A DNA stretch of 64,000 nucleotides from Parapedobacter sp. SGR-10 (GTDB lineage: Bacteria > Bacteroidota > Bacteroidia > Sphingobacteriales > Sphingobacteriaceae), in the NCBI RefSeq assembly GCF_011030405.1, contig NZ_JAAJTJ010000020.1, forward strand, positions 1-64,000, read 5' to 3'. Both the position numbers and the translations under genes were made by a program. Positions 1 through 8,416 of this stretch are shown in pieces. The notes below the pieces were generated by a model. That model was given only the letters and a program-made list of their open reading frames with translations. It was not told the origin of the DNA and did no database searches. Position 1 is the first letter of the stretch, and each line of letters opens with the position of its first letter.

Positions 1-25
1 AGCTAAGTTACAATATCCCTATTTT

Positions 26-421
26 TTAATTCAGAGCCATCGTGTACAGCTCTGCCTTTCCGTCAACACAGCGCACACCTGTAGGCTTCGGCTCAGCTCT
101 ACAGTCCGACGTGATGTTGTACTTCTCATTATACTCCGCTTCTGACTGGTTATATTCTTTGATCAAAGCAAGCAATTCTCCCGATTCATCCGCAACGTGA
201 GGATATGGAACATATCCCCATGGTCCGCCACAAGGCTTACTACCCAATGCTTCCACTTGCCAATCCTCAGGATTTTCACAAGGCACAGCATCAATTCTGT
301 CCAATATTTCGCGCTTCATCATGTCCAATCTTTCTCGATCAGCCTCTTGGTTACTGGGTTCTGATTTTTCACAGGCCAATACAATTCCAAGAGTCATCAA
401 TAATATCAAAAATCTTTTCAT
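26..421 (-). CDS. small lipoprotein of unknown function
   Basis: A 131-residue protein beginning with a basic N-terminus, a hydrophobic segment and a lipobox ending in Cys17 (GIVLAC), so it should be a lipid-anchored envelope protein. The mature part is hydrophilic and contains four further cysteines (CENP, KPCG, DCRA, RCVD) that could form two disulfides. I do not recognise the family. It is transcribed away from the ABC operon that starts at 690, so the region between them is a divergent promoter region. The signal peptide is the best evidence that it is real; the function is unknown. Confidence 0.75.
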   Translation of the reverse strand: MKRFLILLMTLGIVLACEKSEPSNQEADRERLDMMKREILDRIDAVPCENPEDWQVEALGSKPCGGPWGYVPYPHVADESGELLALIKEYNQSEAEYNEKYNITSDCRAEPKPTGVRCVDGKAELYTMALN

Positions 422-622
422 AGCATAGAGTTTTTAGCTTTTCACCATATTAATATGAACGCACTTTTTCTATCAAAAGTGACACTTTGTGTTGTATCTA
501 GTTGAAATAAACCAATTTCCATGCCACAATGGATAATAAGTTTTTCAAAACCTGACCGGTCATCTAATCTCCACCGACATGAGATTGTCTTTGTATTATT
601 TTCGTTAACGAAACAGCGAACA

Positions 623-668
623 AACTTGCACCGTTGCTCCTTTTCATTTAGAATGACTAACTTGCACC
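623..668. repeat. 10-bp direct repeat AACTTGCACC, two copies 36 bp apart
   Basis: AACTTGCACC occurs at 623-632 and again at 659-668, each followed within a few to a dozen bases by TCATTTAG (644-651 and 671-678). The pair lies just upstream of the ABC ATPase start at 690, where a promoter or operator is expected. Two evenly spaced copies suggest a binding site for a regulator; this is inference. Confidence 0.45.
647..663 (+). promoter_or_regulatory. candidate metal-responsive operator (half-site)
   Basis: TTTAGAATGACTAACTT matches the left half of a 17-mer (TTTAGAATNATTCTAAA) that recurs upstream of the iron and heme genes in this window. The right half does not match. It lies 27 bp upstream of the ATPase start at 690. 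If the histidine-rich ABC system is zinc-linked, a related regulator such as Zur could recognise a diverged version. Confidence 0.35.
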
Positions 669-689
669 TGTCATTTAGCGATATTGACT

Positions 690-1334
690 ATGAATGAAAT
701 GCTATTGCGTACAGAAAATCTAAAGTTCAGGTATGAACACTATAGCCGGGAACTTTCTTTCGATGAGATCCGTATTGCCTCTGGGCAACACACCTTATTT
801 TTAGGCGATTCGGGCACTGGCAAAACAACCCTATTGCATCTTTTGGGTGGACTATCCAGGCCGGACCATGGGCAGGTGTATATCAAAAACGCAGCGCTCT
901 ACAAACTTGCTGATTCCAAGCTGGATACGTTCCGTGCCCAAAACATCGGTTTTATTTTCCAAGAAGCACACCTGCTGAAAAACCTGACCGTATCCGAAAA
1001 CATTATACTGGCCCAATCACTGGCCAAACGCAAGGTCGACAAAACACAGGTCCACGAAGTTCTGGAAAAACTCCAGATTGCCGATAAAGCGAGCAGTTAT
1101 CCTCAACAACTGAGCAGGGGCCAATTGCAAAGAGCTGCTATTGCACGTGCGGTCATCAATCGGCCGGCCATAATCATCGCCGATGAACCTACCGCAGCTT
1201 TGGACGACAAAAACACCAATCACGTGATCGATCTGCTGCTCGATACCGCTCAAAATTACGACGCCACACTACTCATCGCTACGCACGACAAAAGATTAAA
1301 AGATCATTTCTCAAACACTTATATTCTGAAATAA
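690..1334 (+). CDS. ABC transporter ATPase, LolD/MacB type
   Basis: Nucleotide-binding subunit of an FtsX-type ABC system. Visible motifs are Walker A GDSGTGKT (residues 39-46), signature LSRGQLQR, Walker B IIIADEPTAAL and the switch histidine in IATHD. I chose the ATG at 690 (214 residues) over an in-frame TTG six bases upstream. The permease starts four bases after the stop, so the two should be co-translated and form one complex at the inner membrane. ATPases of this group usually drive mechanical work on periplasmic partners rather than classical import; the substrate is judged from the permease. Confidence 0.9.
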   Translation: MNEMLLRTENLKFRYEHYSRELSFDEIRIASGQHTLFLGDSGTGKTTLLHLLGGLSRPDHGQVYIKNAALYKLADSKLDTFRAQNIGFIFQEAHLLKNLTVSENIILAQSLAKRKVDKTQVHEVLEKLQIADKASSYPQQLSRGQLQRAAIARAVINRPAIIIADEPTAALDDKNTNHVIDLLLDTAQNYDATLLIATHDKRLKDHFSNTYILK

Positions 1335-1338
1335 CATC

Positions 1339-2796
1339 ATGAGCAATATAAATCTAGTTTGGAAAAACATCACCCAACAATGGGGCTCTACACTACTGAG
1401 CATACTCCTTACGGCTTTTGGGGTAGCTATACTGACAGTCATCTATATCAGTAGTGACACCTTCGAAAAACAGTTGGACAACAACAGCAAAAACATAGAC
1501 CTGGTCGTCGGGGCCAAGGGAAGTCCATTGCAGCTGATATTGAGTACACTCTACCATGTAGACAATCCTACGGGAAACATCTCCTTGGCAGAAGCCAACG
1601 AACTGGCCGCCAACCCGCTGATCCGAACCGCTGTCCCCATTTCCTTAGGCGACAATTTCAAAGGCCATCGCATCGTCGGTACAGACGGCTCTTACCTGTC
1701 GCTGTACCAACTGAAACTAGGTCAAGGCCGTTTGTGGGGAAAATCATTCGAAATCGTAATCGGTTCCGAAGTCGCACGCAAACATAATCTATCACTCGGT
1801 CAACAAATACACAGTGCACACGGCTTGTCTGCGGATGCACACATCCACGACGAACATCCCTTCACAGTTGTAGGTATATTGGATAGGTCCAATAGCATCG
1901 TAGACAATTTGATCCTGTGCAATCTGGCCAGTGTATGGGAAGTACATGGCATTGCCCATGAACACGAGCACTTACAGGGCTCCGACCACGAACATGGTGA
2001 AGGACATGATCACGCACACGGCGGAGACGATCATGATCACCAACATCATGACAATCACAGTCACCAACATACAGCAGAAGATCAGCACGCACATGATCAC
2101 GGGCTTCACCACGACGAGCATGACCATCAGCATGCCACAGAAGGCCATGATCATGACCACGACCATGACCATGATCAGGAAGAATTGGTACAAGAGAAAC
2201 CGCAAGCGGAGGGTTTGATCAAAAACATCGGTGAAGGTATGATGGAAGATCATGGCGTAGAAATCACCGCCTTGCTGATCCAATACAGTTCGCCGGCCGC
2301 CATAGGTGTAATACCTCGACTCATCAATCAAAGCACGCACATGCAGGCCGCCTCCCCTGCCATTGAAAGTTCGCGGATATTCTCTTTATTGGGTGTAGGA
2401 TTGGACTCATTGGCTATACTGGCCTATGTCATCATGGCTATAGCCGCTTTGAGCATTTTCATCAACTTATATAATGCTCTAAAGGAACGCCAATACGATA
2501 TGGCTATCATGCGAACAATGGGAGCAACCAAAACTAAACTTTTTTCGCTGGTCATAGTCGAAGGATTGATTATCACATTGATCGGGGGAGTAATAGGATT
2601 GTTGTTAGGCCATATTGCACTATATATGATCGGTACACAGACCAGCCAAAGTGCGGACTTTATCGAAGCTTTCAAAATCTATCCAAAGGAAATCTGGATA
2701 CTTTTGGGAGCTGCTGCGTTGGGGTTGCTGGCTGCGATCATTCCTTCGTTCAAGGCGTATAATACCACGATTTCTAAAATATTAGCATCAAAATAA
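1339..2796 (+). CDS. FtsX-like ABC permease with internal histidine-rich loop
   Basis: A 485-residue permease of the MacB/FtsX family. There is one N-terminal membrane helix (about residues 16-38), a large extracytoplasmic domain, and three C-terminal helices (about 350-380, 400-430, 450-470). Inside the extracytoplasmic domain, residues about 203-280 form a run rich in His, Asp and Glu with about 29 histidines (units such as HDHDHDHD), which would bind Zn, Ni or Cu. Usual FtsX-type permeases lack such an insert. With the upstream ATPase and the downstream DUF3299-like protein it recalls zinc-linked systems such as Vibrio ZrgABCDE, where as I recall the histidine-rich part is a separate protein. 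Metal uptake is likely but inferred. Confidence 0.85.
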   Translation: MSNINLVWKNITQQWGSTLLSILLTAFGVAILTVIYISSDTFEKQLDNNSKNIDLVVGAKGSPLQLILSTLYHVDNPTGNISLAEANELAANPLIRTAVPISLGDNFKGHRIVGTDGSYLSLYQLKLGQGRLWGKSFEIVIGSEVARKHNLSLGQQIHSAHGLSADAHIHDEHPFTVVGILDRSNSIVDNLILCNLASVWEVHGIAHEHEHLQGSDHEHGEGHDHAHGGDDHDHQHHDNHSHQHTAEDQHAHDHGLHHDEHDHQHATEGHDHDHDHDHDQEELVQEKPQAEGLIKNIGEGMMEDHGVEITALLIQYSSPAAIGVIPRLINQSTHMQAASPAIESSRIFSLLGVGLDSLAILAYVIMAIAALSIFINLYNALKERQYDMAIMRTMGATKTKLFSLVIVEGLIITLIGGVIGLLLGHIALYMIGTQTSQSADFIEAFKIYPKEIWILLGAAALGLLAAIIPSFKAYNTTISKILASK

Positions 2797-2797
2797 A

Positions 2798-3277
2798 ATG
2801 AACAAGTATATATTAATCATTGCACTGCTCTTGATGTCCGTCTTATCACATGCGCAGATAAGCAATTTTCCGAGTCTGCAAGTACCTGATCACACCCCCA
2901 TGATGAACAGCACATGGGAAGCCATCGACAAAATGATGTACCGCGTGACGACAAAGGACAATAAAAAGATCTACACCCCCCATTATCCACCAGAACTAAA
3001 AAAACTGGAAAACAAAATCGTCGAATTGCCCGGTTATCTGGTGCCCTTGACCAGTGGCAGGAACCATAAAACATTCATGTTGTCGGTACTCCCTGTCACG
3101 CAATGTCAGTTTTGTGGCACAAACGGAATCCCACCCATGGTAGAGATTTTTATGAAAAAAGGTGCAGTCAAGTTTACCGAAGATCCGATCAAGATAAAGG
3201 GGAAAATGAAATTCAATCCCGAACCTCTACAAGGCAATGCAGAAATACAGATATTTGATGCGGAACTAATTAATTAG
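2798..3277 (+). CDS. periplasmic DUF3299-like protein with CxxC motif
   Basis: A 159-residue protein with a cleavable signal peptide ending near SHAQ. The region GYLVPL followed by TQCQFCGTNGIPP resembles DUF3299 proteins, which carry a conserved cysteine pair and are repeatedly found beside FtsX-type permeases. The start lies one base after the permease stop, so it is the third gene of the operon. The CxxC could bind metal or form a disulfide. I infer a periplasmic partner of the histidine-rich permease, possibly in metal transfer; the family has no firmly known reaction. Confidence 0.75.
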   Translation: MNKYILIIALLLMSVLSHAQISNFPSLQVPDHTPMMNSTWEAIDKMMYRVTTKDNKKIYTPHYPPELKKLENKIVELPGYLVPLTSGRNHKTFMLSVLPVTQCQFCGTNGIPPMVEIFMKKGAVKFTEDPIKIKGKMKFNPEPLQGNAEIQIFDAELIN

Positions 3278-3287
3278 TGAGCAGTAG

Positions 3288-4004
3288 TCAGTCACGATTC
3301 AACAAAGAAACTTCGAGACAGGATGCCAGTGCCGCAGTCTCGGTACGCAAACGGGATCCGCCTAGGGAGAGTGGAATAAAACCGGTAGCCATAGCTTGCT
3401 CGATTTCCTTTTCCGAAAAATCCCCTTCGGGTCCGATCAGTACCGTATATCGTCCACTTTTGGGAAAAGCTGTGGATATATACTTTTTTTCGGCATCCAC
3501 ACAGTGCGCCACACCTTTTAGCACTGCCGTATCCTCCACTGCGGATGCAATAAATTTCGAAAAAGTCATTGCTGGATTGATTTTTGGCAAATAAGCCTTT
3601 AGCGATTGCTTCATAGCCGACACAGCTACTTTTTCCAATCGTTCTATCTTGACCTCCTTACGTTCGGAATGCTCACATATAATAGGGGTAAATTCCTGCA
3701 AGCCTATCTCTGTAGCCTTTTCCAAAAACCATTCGATACGGTCGATATTTTTGGTCGGTGCCACCGCAATATGTAAATGATAAGCAGATTGACCAAAATC
3801 CTGTTCTACTTCCAATACCCGTAAACTCACACGCTTGGGATGTGGATCGACAATTTCAGTTTTGTACCGCCCTCCACGACCATCTACCAAATGAATAATA
3901 TCTCCACCTTGGAGACGAAGCACACGGATAGCGTGTTTGCTCTCCTCTTCACTGAGTAAGAAAAAAGTATGATGGGACTCTATGGTGGGGGTATAGAAGT
4001 ACAT
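3288..4004 (-). CDS. rsmE: 16S rRNA (uracil1498-N3)-methyltransferase RsmE
   Basis: A 238-residue SPOUT-fold methyltransferase. The N-terminal PUA-like domain (HAIRVLRLQGGD) is followed by the SPOUT core, with the S-adenosylmethionine knot motifs IGPEGDFSEKEI and PLSLGGSRLRTETA near the C-terminus. It methylates U1498 of 16S rRNA in the decoding region of the small subunit. Length and motif order are normal. It converges with the histidine-rich ABC operon, with only ten bases between the two stops. Confidence 0.95.
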   Translation of the reverse strand: MYFYTPTIESHHTFFLLSEEESKHAIRVLRLQGGDIIHLVDGRGGRYKTEIVDPHPKRVSLRVLEVEQDFGQSAYHLHIAVAPTKNIDRIEWFLEKATEIGLQEFTPIICEHSERKEVKIERLEKVAVSAMKQSLKAYLPKINPAMTFSKFIASAVEDTAVLKGVAHCVDAEKKYISTAFPKSGRYTVLIGPEGDFSEKEIEQAMATGFIPLSLGGSRLRTETAALASCLEVSLLNRD

Positions 4005-4072
4005 AGATTACGTATTACAAAGTATTGAGGCAACTGATAGAGGACAACCACTATCATCTGTCCACTGAAAAA

Positions 4073-5386
4073 CTAATCACTTTCGTCGTCTTCCGCCGTT
4101 TCGACAAGATCCAGCTTGACAAACTCAATATTTTGCTGTGTCTTCTTCATGATGGTAAAGATATACCCAAACTTTTCGGCCGATTCGCCTACATCTGGAA
4201 TCTTTTCAAACACATGACTCACCAGACCAGCTACCGTATCGTAGTCCGAGCTCTCCGGCAATTCAATCGGTAAATAGCCATTTGTATCGTGTACACTGGC
4301 TCCGGCATCGACCATAAACTCTGTATCAGAAATCTGCTCGACAACGGGAGTTTCCTCATCATACTCGTCCTGTATCTCTCCGACAAGCTCTTCGACAATA
4401 TCCTCCAATGTAACCATACCTGCCGTACCACCAAACTCGTCCAGCACAAAAGCAATCTGTATACGTTTCTGCTGAAACTCCGTCATCAGATCGTTGATCT
4501 TCTTGGTCTCCGGTACAAAATAAGGCTTGCGCATAATGCTCTTCAATACGACTTCCTTACCTTTGACCACCAACGGCAAAATATCCTTGGTATGGACAAT
4601 TCCGACAATCTGATCAATATTGTCATCATAAATCGGAATCCGGGAGTAACCTTCTTCGGTCACCGTTTTGATAAAATCTTCTGCCGTATCATTGACTTCT
4701 ACTGCTACGATCTTTGTCCTCGGAACCATGATGTTCTTGACGATACGTTCGTTGAAGTCGAATACATTTTTGATAAGCTCATGCTCCGAGGTATTGATAG
4801 CACCACTTTCCTTACCCTTGTCCAAAAGGTACTGCAACTCTTCAGATGAATGGGCTCCTTCATGAGGCTGTGGATGTATGCCAATCAAGCGGAGCAGGAA
4901 ATTGGCAAAGCCATTCAACAGCCATATGGCCGGAATAAACATGTAATAGAATATACGCAAAGGGATGGCCAGGCGCATAGTCGTAGCGACAGGTTTTTGG
5001 ATAGCAATAGATTTAGGCGCTAGCTCACCCAACACCACGTGCATGATAGTAATGATACCAAATGCCAGAATATGCCCTCCGGTTCTCGCCCATCCTGTGG
5101 AGATATCGATACCGACAAGACTAAACATCCTATTGACAATCTCGGTCATCACAGCCTCTCCTACCCACCCCAGAGCCAGTGAAGCCAACGTGATACCCAG
5201 TTGGGTAGCAGCCAGGTATCCATCCAAATGTTCTGTAATATTTTTTGCAATTTTTGCCACACGGCTTCCCGATTTGGCCTGTAGCTCAATCTGCGAAGCC
5301 CTCACTTTGACAATAGCAAACTCTGCCGCTACGAAGAAGCCATTCGCCAGCACCAAAAATATTGTCCAAAAAATATCAAGAGCCAT
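4073..5386 (-). CDS. CNNM/CorC family membrane protein (DUF21, CBS pair, CorC_HlyC)
   Basis: A 437-residue protein in the usual order: DUF21 membrane domain with about four helices (residues 1-190), two CBS domains (about 205-335, with IMVPRTKIVAVEV and YSRIPIYDDNID), and a C-terminal CorC_HlyC domain (about 350-430). Older annotations call these hemolysins; the better supported role is transport or control of Mg2+ or other divalent cations. It follows ppa on the same strand by seven bases, so it probably belongs to a ppa-containing operon. Exact substrate unknown. Confidence 0.88.
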   Translation of the reverse strand: MALDIFWTIFLVLANGFFVAAEFAIVKVRASQIELQAKSGSRVAKIAKNITEHLDGYLAATQLGITLASLALGWVGEAVMTEIVNRMFSLVGIDISTGWARTGGHILAFGIITIMHVVLGELAPKSIAIQKPVATTMRLAIPLRIFYYMFIPAIWLLNGFANFLLRLIGIHPQPHEGAHSSEELQYLLDKGKESGAINTSEHELIKNVFDFNERIVKNIMVPRTKIVAVEVNDTAEDFIKTVTEEGYSRIPIYDDNIDQIVGIVHTKDILPLVVKGKEVVLKSIMRKPYFVPETKKINDLMTEFQQKRIQIAFVLDEFGGTAGMVTLEDIVEELVGEIQDEYDEETPVVEQISDTEFMVDAGASVHDTNGYLPIELPESSDYDTVAGLVSHVFEKIPDVGESAEKFGYIFTIMKKTQQNIEFVKLDLVETAEDDESD

Positions 5387-5393
5387 TCAGATC

Positions 5394-5936
5394 CTATTTG
5401 TTACGAATTTCTGTGTCGTACAACTTTACACTCTCTAAGATAATATTTTGTGCGTAAGAACGTCCATACAAATTTTCAATTGTTACATTCTTGCCTTCCA
5501 AAGCCTTATAATCCTGAAAAAAACGCACGATTTCCTTCATCGTATGTGGTGGCAATTCCGAGAGATCCTCTATATAATTGACCGACATATCATTTTTGGC
5601 CACCGCAATGATCTTGTCATCCTGCTCACCACCATCAATCATGTGCATGACACCTATGACTTTGGCTTCGATCATACTCATCGGGAATACATCAACCGAA
5701 CAAAGCACCAAAATATCCAAGGGATCCTTGTCATCACAGTAGGTTTGTGGAATAAATCCGTAATTGGCGGGATACATCACCGATGAAAATAACACACGGT
5801 CCAACTTCAACAATCCACTGTCTTTGTCTATTTCATACTTCGCTTTAGAACCTTTAGGTATCTCAATAATTGCATTTACGGAATTCGGCAGGTCCTCACC
5901 GGGAGAAACCTGATGCCAAGGATGTTGTGTACTCAT
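5394..5936 (-). CDS. ppa: inorganic pyrophosphatase (family I)
   Basis: A 180-residue soluble pyrophosphatase that hydrolyses PPi to two phosphates in the cytoplasm. The metal-binding signature DDKDPLDILVL is present, along with EIPKGSKAKYEIDKDSG and YPANYGFIPQT, which are typical of family I. Length is normal. DedA lies seven bases upstream and the CNNM protein eight bases downstream on the same strand, so the group may be co-transcribed. Confidence 0.95.
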   Translation of the reverse strand: MSTQHPWHQVSPGEDLPNSVNAIIEIPKGSKAKYEIDKDSGLLKLDRVLFSSVMYPANYGFIPQTYCDDKDPLDILVLCSVDVFPMSMIEAKVIGVMHMIDGGEQDDKIIAVAKNDMSVNYIEDLSELPPHTMKEIVRFFQDYKALEGKNVTIENLYGRSYAQNIILESVKLYDTEIRNK

Positions 5937-5943
5937 TAATATA

Positions 5944-6597
5944 CTATATACTGTTGTTTGTTTTGTTCTTATTGTTTTTCAACCATCTTTTCAATAGCGC
6001 TATCGCAATGGGCAAGAAAGCTATAATGACCAATGCCACGATGATATACTCTACATAGTTTCGTATTTCCGGAAATTGAACACCCAAAAAGTAACCACTC
6101 AATGTCAATAAAGATACCCACAAAAGAGCACCAACAATATTGTAGAGCACAAACTTTCTAAAGTTCAATTTGACCACGCCTGCAAATATCGGCGCAAAGG
6201 TACGAATAATTGGGACAAACCGACCTATAATAAGTGCAGTGCCGCCATATTTTTGGTAAAATTCTTCAGCCATGATCACATACTTTCGCTTGAAGAGCAA
6301 TGAATCCTTTCGCTTGAAGAGCATGGGGCCCGTTCGATGGCCAAACCAGTACCCCACAAAATTGCCCAATATACCCGCAGCAAGTATGCCGAAGTACATT
6401 GTCGTGATCGATACATTGATGTCGCCTGAAGCACAGAAAAGTCCCGCTAAAAAGAGCAGGTAATCTCCAGGCAGAAAAAAACCAAAAAACAATCCGGTCT
6501 CCGCAAACACAATCAAACAGACCAAGTAGAATCCGCCGTGACTAAGCAGATATTCCGGGTCCATCAACTGTTGGAAACTGACTAAAAAATCTTGCAT
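5944..6597 (-). CDS. DedA family membrane protein
   Basis: A 217-residue integral membrane protein with the SNARE_assoc/DedA core: FFLPGDYLLFLAG, GYWFGHRTGP and GRFVPIIRTFAPIFAG are recognisable family motifs. DedA proteins contribute to undecaprenyl-phosphate or phospholipid flipping and proton-coupled membrane homeostasis. It sits between the HIT protein and ppa on the same strand with short gaps, so it is likely in the same transcription unit. Confidence 0.92.
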   Translation of the reverse strand: MQDFLVSFQQLMDPEYLLSHGGFYLVCLIVFAETGLFFGFFLPGDYLLFLAGLFCASGDINVSITTMYFGILAAGILGNFVGYWFGHRTGPMLFKRKDSLLFKRKYVIMAEEFYQKYGGTALIIGRFVPIIRTFAPIFAGVVKLNFRKFVLYNIVGALLWVSLLTLSGYFLGVQFPEIRNYVEYIIVALVIIAFLPIAIALLKRWLKNNKNKTNNSI

Positions 6598-6620
6598 ATA
6601 TCTTGGATTAAATGCCCGTC

Positions 6621-7034
6621 CTATTCAGCATTTGTAATTTCGGCGATAGCCTTACGGATATTTTCAGCGATTTCGCTCATTTCCTCTGCCGGGAGGGATA
6701 ATTTGGGCCGCTCAAAATTCATATCATGAACCTGATTTATAGGTATCAAGTGGATATGGGCATGTGCGACTTCCAGTCCTACCACCGCAACACCTACTTT
6801 TGGGCAGGGAAACACCTGCTTGACCCCTTGAGCCACGATTTTAGCAAATACCCACATACCCATGTATTCTTCGTCTTCGATATCGAAAATATAATCCGTT
6901 TCTTTTTTGGGAATCACCAATACATGTCCACGGGTCAGTGGATTGATGTCTAAAAAAGCTAAATAATCATTACTTTCGGCAACTTTGTAGGAAGGAATTT
7001 CGCCAGATACTATCTTAGAAAATATTGTAGACAT
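6621..7034 (-). CDS. HIT family nucleotide-binding hydrolase
   Basis: A 137-residue protein with the histidine triad HAHIHLIP near residue 105 and the upstream helix LTRGHVLVIPKKET. HIT enzymes of this Hint-like group hydrolyse AMP-lysine-type phosphoramidates or dinucleotides in the cytoplasm. It is the first gene of the HIT-DedA-ppa-CNNM run on the minus strand. The substrate cannot be told from sequence. Confidence 0.92.
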   Translation of the reverse strand: MSTIFSKIVSGEIPSYKVAESNDYLAFLDINPLTRGHVLVIPKKETDYIFDIEDEEYMGMWVFAKIVAQGVKQVFPCPKVGVAVVGLEVAHAHIHLIPINQVHDMNFERPKLSLPAEEMSEIAENIRKAIAEITNAE

Positions 7035-7331
7035 ACTTCTTTTTCTGCTTCAATAAAAAGCAAAGATAATAAAAAGTATACAGACTATGCGAAGACAGTG
7101 TTATACTTTTATTGTCATCTTTAGGCGTTAGGCTGAAACGGAGTTCATTGTAGGATATTGCCTACTATCCGTAGTGTTAAGCGCAGCGCACTACGGATCA
7201 ATAATGAAAGGTAGTCTGAGACTACCTGCATACAAAAGTCCGTAGAGACCCTACGGAACTCTACGGACAGCAATGATATTATAAATCTGCAAAACACTGA
7301 CCACTGATAGCTGACTACTGACCACTGACAC
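7035..7331. other. intergenic region with a cluster of three palindromes
   Basis: This stretch has no plausible gene. It holds three inverted repeats between 7167 and 7268 (see repeat entry) and, near 7295-7330, a run built from the word CTGA/CCACTGA that is frequent between genes in this group. The promoter of the HIT operon must lie near 7035-7100. Confidence 0.6.
7167..7268. repeat. three-hairpin palindromic repeat cluster
   Basis: Hairpin 1 pairs ATCCGTAGTG (7167-7176) with CACTACGGAT (7189-7198). Hairpin 2 is AGGTAGTCT/AGACTACCT around a single G (7209-7227). Hairpin 3 pairs GTCCGTAGAG (7238-7247) with CTCTACGGAC (7259-7268) around the 11-base loop ACCCTACGGAA. All arms are perfect. The CCGTAG word is shared by hairpins 1 and 3. 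A relative of hairpin 3 with the same loop lies at 63726-63756. This looks like a REP-type dispersed element. Confidence 0.8.
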
Positions 7332-7724
7332 CTACATCAAAGGTTTCGATCCACTGGCCTGTATATGTGCAATCTTATATTGAAACATTTCGGCCATTTT
7401 CTCCCCACGCCAGATAGCTTCATCTGCTACCGGACCTGTAAAAAATTCCCCCACTGTTCCTTTCCAAAGACCAAGCCATCGCTCAAAATGCGATGCATCT
7501 ACAGGTAGAAACGCATGTGGCGGAAAGGGACTGCCAAAATAGGTATGTTCGCCCAGCAGTACGGTCTGCCAAAAAGTGTACATCTTTTTGAGATGCTCGT
7601 CCCATCTTCCATCCAATATACCATTAAAAATAGGTCCGATGTAATCATCCTTCTGTACACGTCCATAAAACGTGTTGACCAGCAATTGAATATCCTCTAT
7701 ACAGGTAATATCTTTCTTATCCAT
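7332..7724 (-). CDS. group III truncated hemoglobin
   Basis: I take the ATG at 7724 (MDKKDITCIED), giving 130 residues, because an upstream ATG at 7823 would add a 33-residue leader running into the preceding gene. The 2-over-2 globin core is seen: LLVNTFYGRVQKDDYIGPIF, WQTVLLGEHTYFGSPFPPH, and HFERWLGLW, whose His is the probable proximal heme ligand. Members bind O2 or NO. It ends the cbb3 oxidase operon, so a role in oxygen delivery or NO protection of the oxidase is plausible. Confidence 0.88.
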   Translation of the reverse strand: MDKKDITCIEDIQLLVNTFYGRVQKDDYIGPIFNGILDGRWDEHLKKMYTFWQTVLLGEHTYFGSPFPPHAFLPVDASHFERWLGLWKGTVGEFFTGPVADEAIWRGEKMAEMFQYKIAHIQASGSKPLM

Positions 7725-7744
7725 AACATACAATACATCTTTCC

Positions 7745-8152
7745 CTAAACAAGATCTATATACATAATAAAGTAATACAGTGCCCAGCCTGAAAAACCAA
7801 TAATCAGCAACCATACCCACCACGGAATCCCTTGTGGAGTCTCACTACCCTCGATCAAAAACAGACTTTGGTTTCCTTTACCATATGCATTGATCATGAT
7901 GGGTACCCGGCCATCTACCACCGCATCCTCCTTGATACCCACTACATCAATGGCAGGTCCATTCCTTACTTCAAAAGGTATGATCCTCATCCCTTCCTTG
8001 CCCGAAGGATCCTTGCCAACGATACGCAGACGATGGGGACCGTCGACCAGCTTGTGGGTATCCAGCTCAAAGGTAACTGGTGTAAAAACTTCGGCTACCG
8101 GTATAGTATCGTCATCTATAAAAATATAAACTTTACTTTTCTCACTCATCAT
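7745..8152 (-). CDS. membrane-anchored protein of the cbb3 oxidase locus
   Basis: A 135-residue protein with a beta-rich, probably periplasmic or cytoplasmic domain (residues 1-105) and one C-terminal membrane helix (about 110-133, GIPWWVWLLIIGFSGWAL). Its start overlaps the end of the preceding 90-residue gene by 11 bases, which implies translational coupling. I do not know a defined function; it may be an assembly or accessory factor of the oxidase. No metal or heme motif is visible. Confidence 0.75.
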   Translation of the reverse strand: MMSEKSKVYIFIDDDTIPVAEVFTPVTFELDTHKLVDGPHRLRIVGKDPSGKEGMRIIPFEVRNGPAIDVVGIKEDAVVDGRVPIMINAYGKGNQSLFLIEGSETPQGIPWWVWLLIIGFSGWALYYFIMYIDLV

Positions 8153-8414
8153 CTTCCGGGTTTAAAATCATCCTCTTAATATGATCTTGCTTATCCTCTC
8201 CGGGCCTAAGCAACCATTTGATCGAGTAAAACAAAGTAACCAATACAACCAGTGCAATCAGAGCCACAATAAAATAATCCCAATTGCTATCCGGGCCTGC
8301 CCCATGAACCCAGCCACGGAACAGCTTAGGTTGTCGACGATCACATACCGGACATCCAAATGCCTGCATACAACCCAATAGTACAAAGCTAAGCAGTATT
8401 ATCTTTCTTTTCAT
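8142..8414 (-). CDS. small membrane protein with CPVC motif in cbb3 locus
   Basis: A 90-residue protein. An N-terminal hydrophobic segment leads into AFGCPVCDRRQP, a CxxC that might bind copper or heme-related thiols, and a second membrane helix follows (about residues 46-68). It begins two bases after the ccoO-type gene and overlaps the next gene, so it belongs to the oxidase operon. It could serve the CcoQ/CcoS role of stabilising or metallating the oxidase, but no homology to those is evident to me. Confidence 0.72.
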   Translation of the reverse strand: MKRKIILLSFVLLGCMQAFGCPVCDRRQPKLFRGWVHGAGPDSNWDYFIVALIALVVLVTLFYSIKWLLRPGEDKQDHIKRMILNPEDDE

Positions 8415-8416
8415 AC

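Noticed and set aside
1972..2340. Open frames antisense and in the other plus frame across the histidine-rich loop
   Set aside because: They arise from the CAT/CAC/GAC repeats that encode the histidines and have no signal or domain; the sense frame is clearly FtsX-like.
4289..4849. A 186-codon plus-strand frame inside the CNNM/CorC gene
   Set aside because: Composition is that of a shadow frame of the CBS domains and it has no start context or domain.
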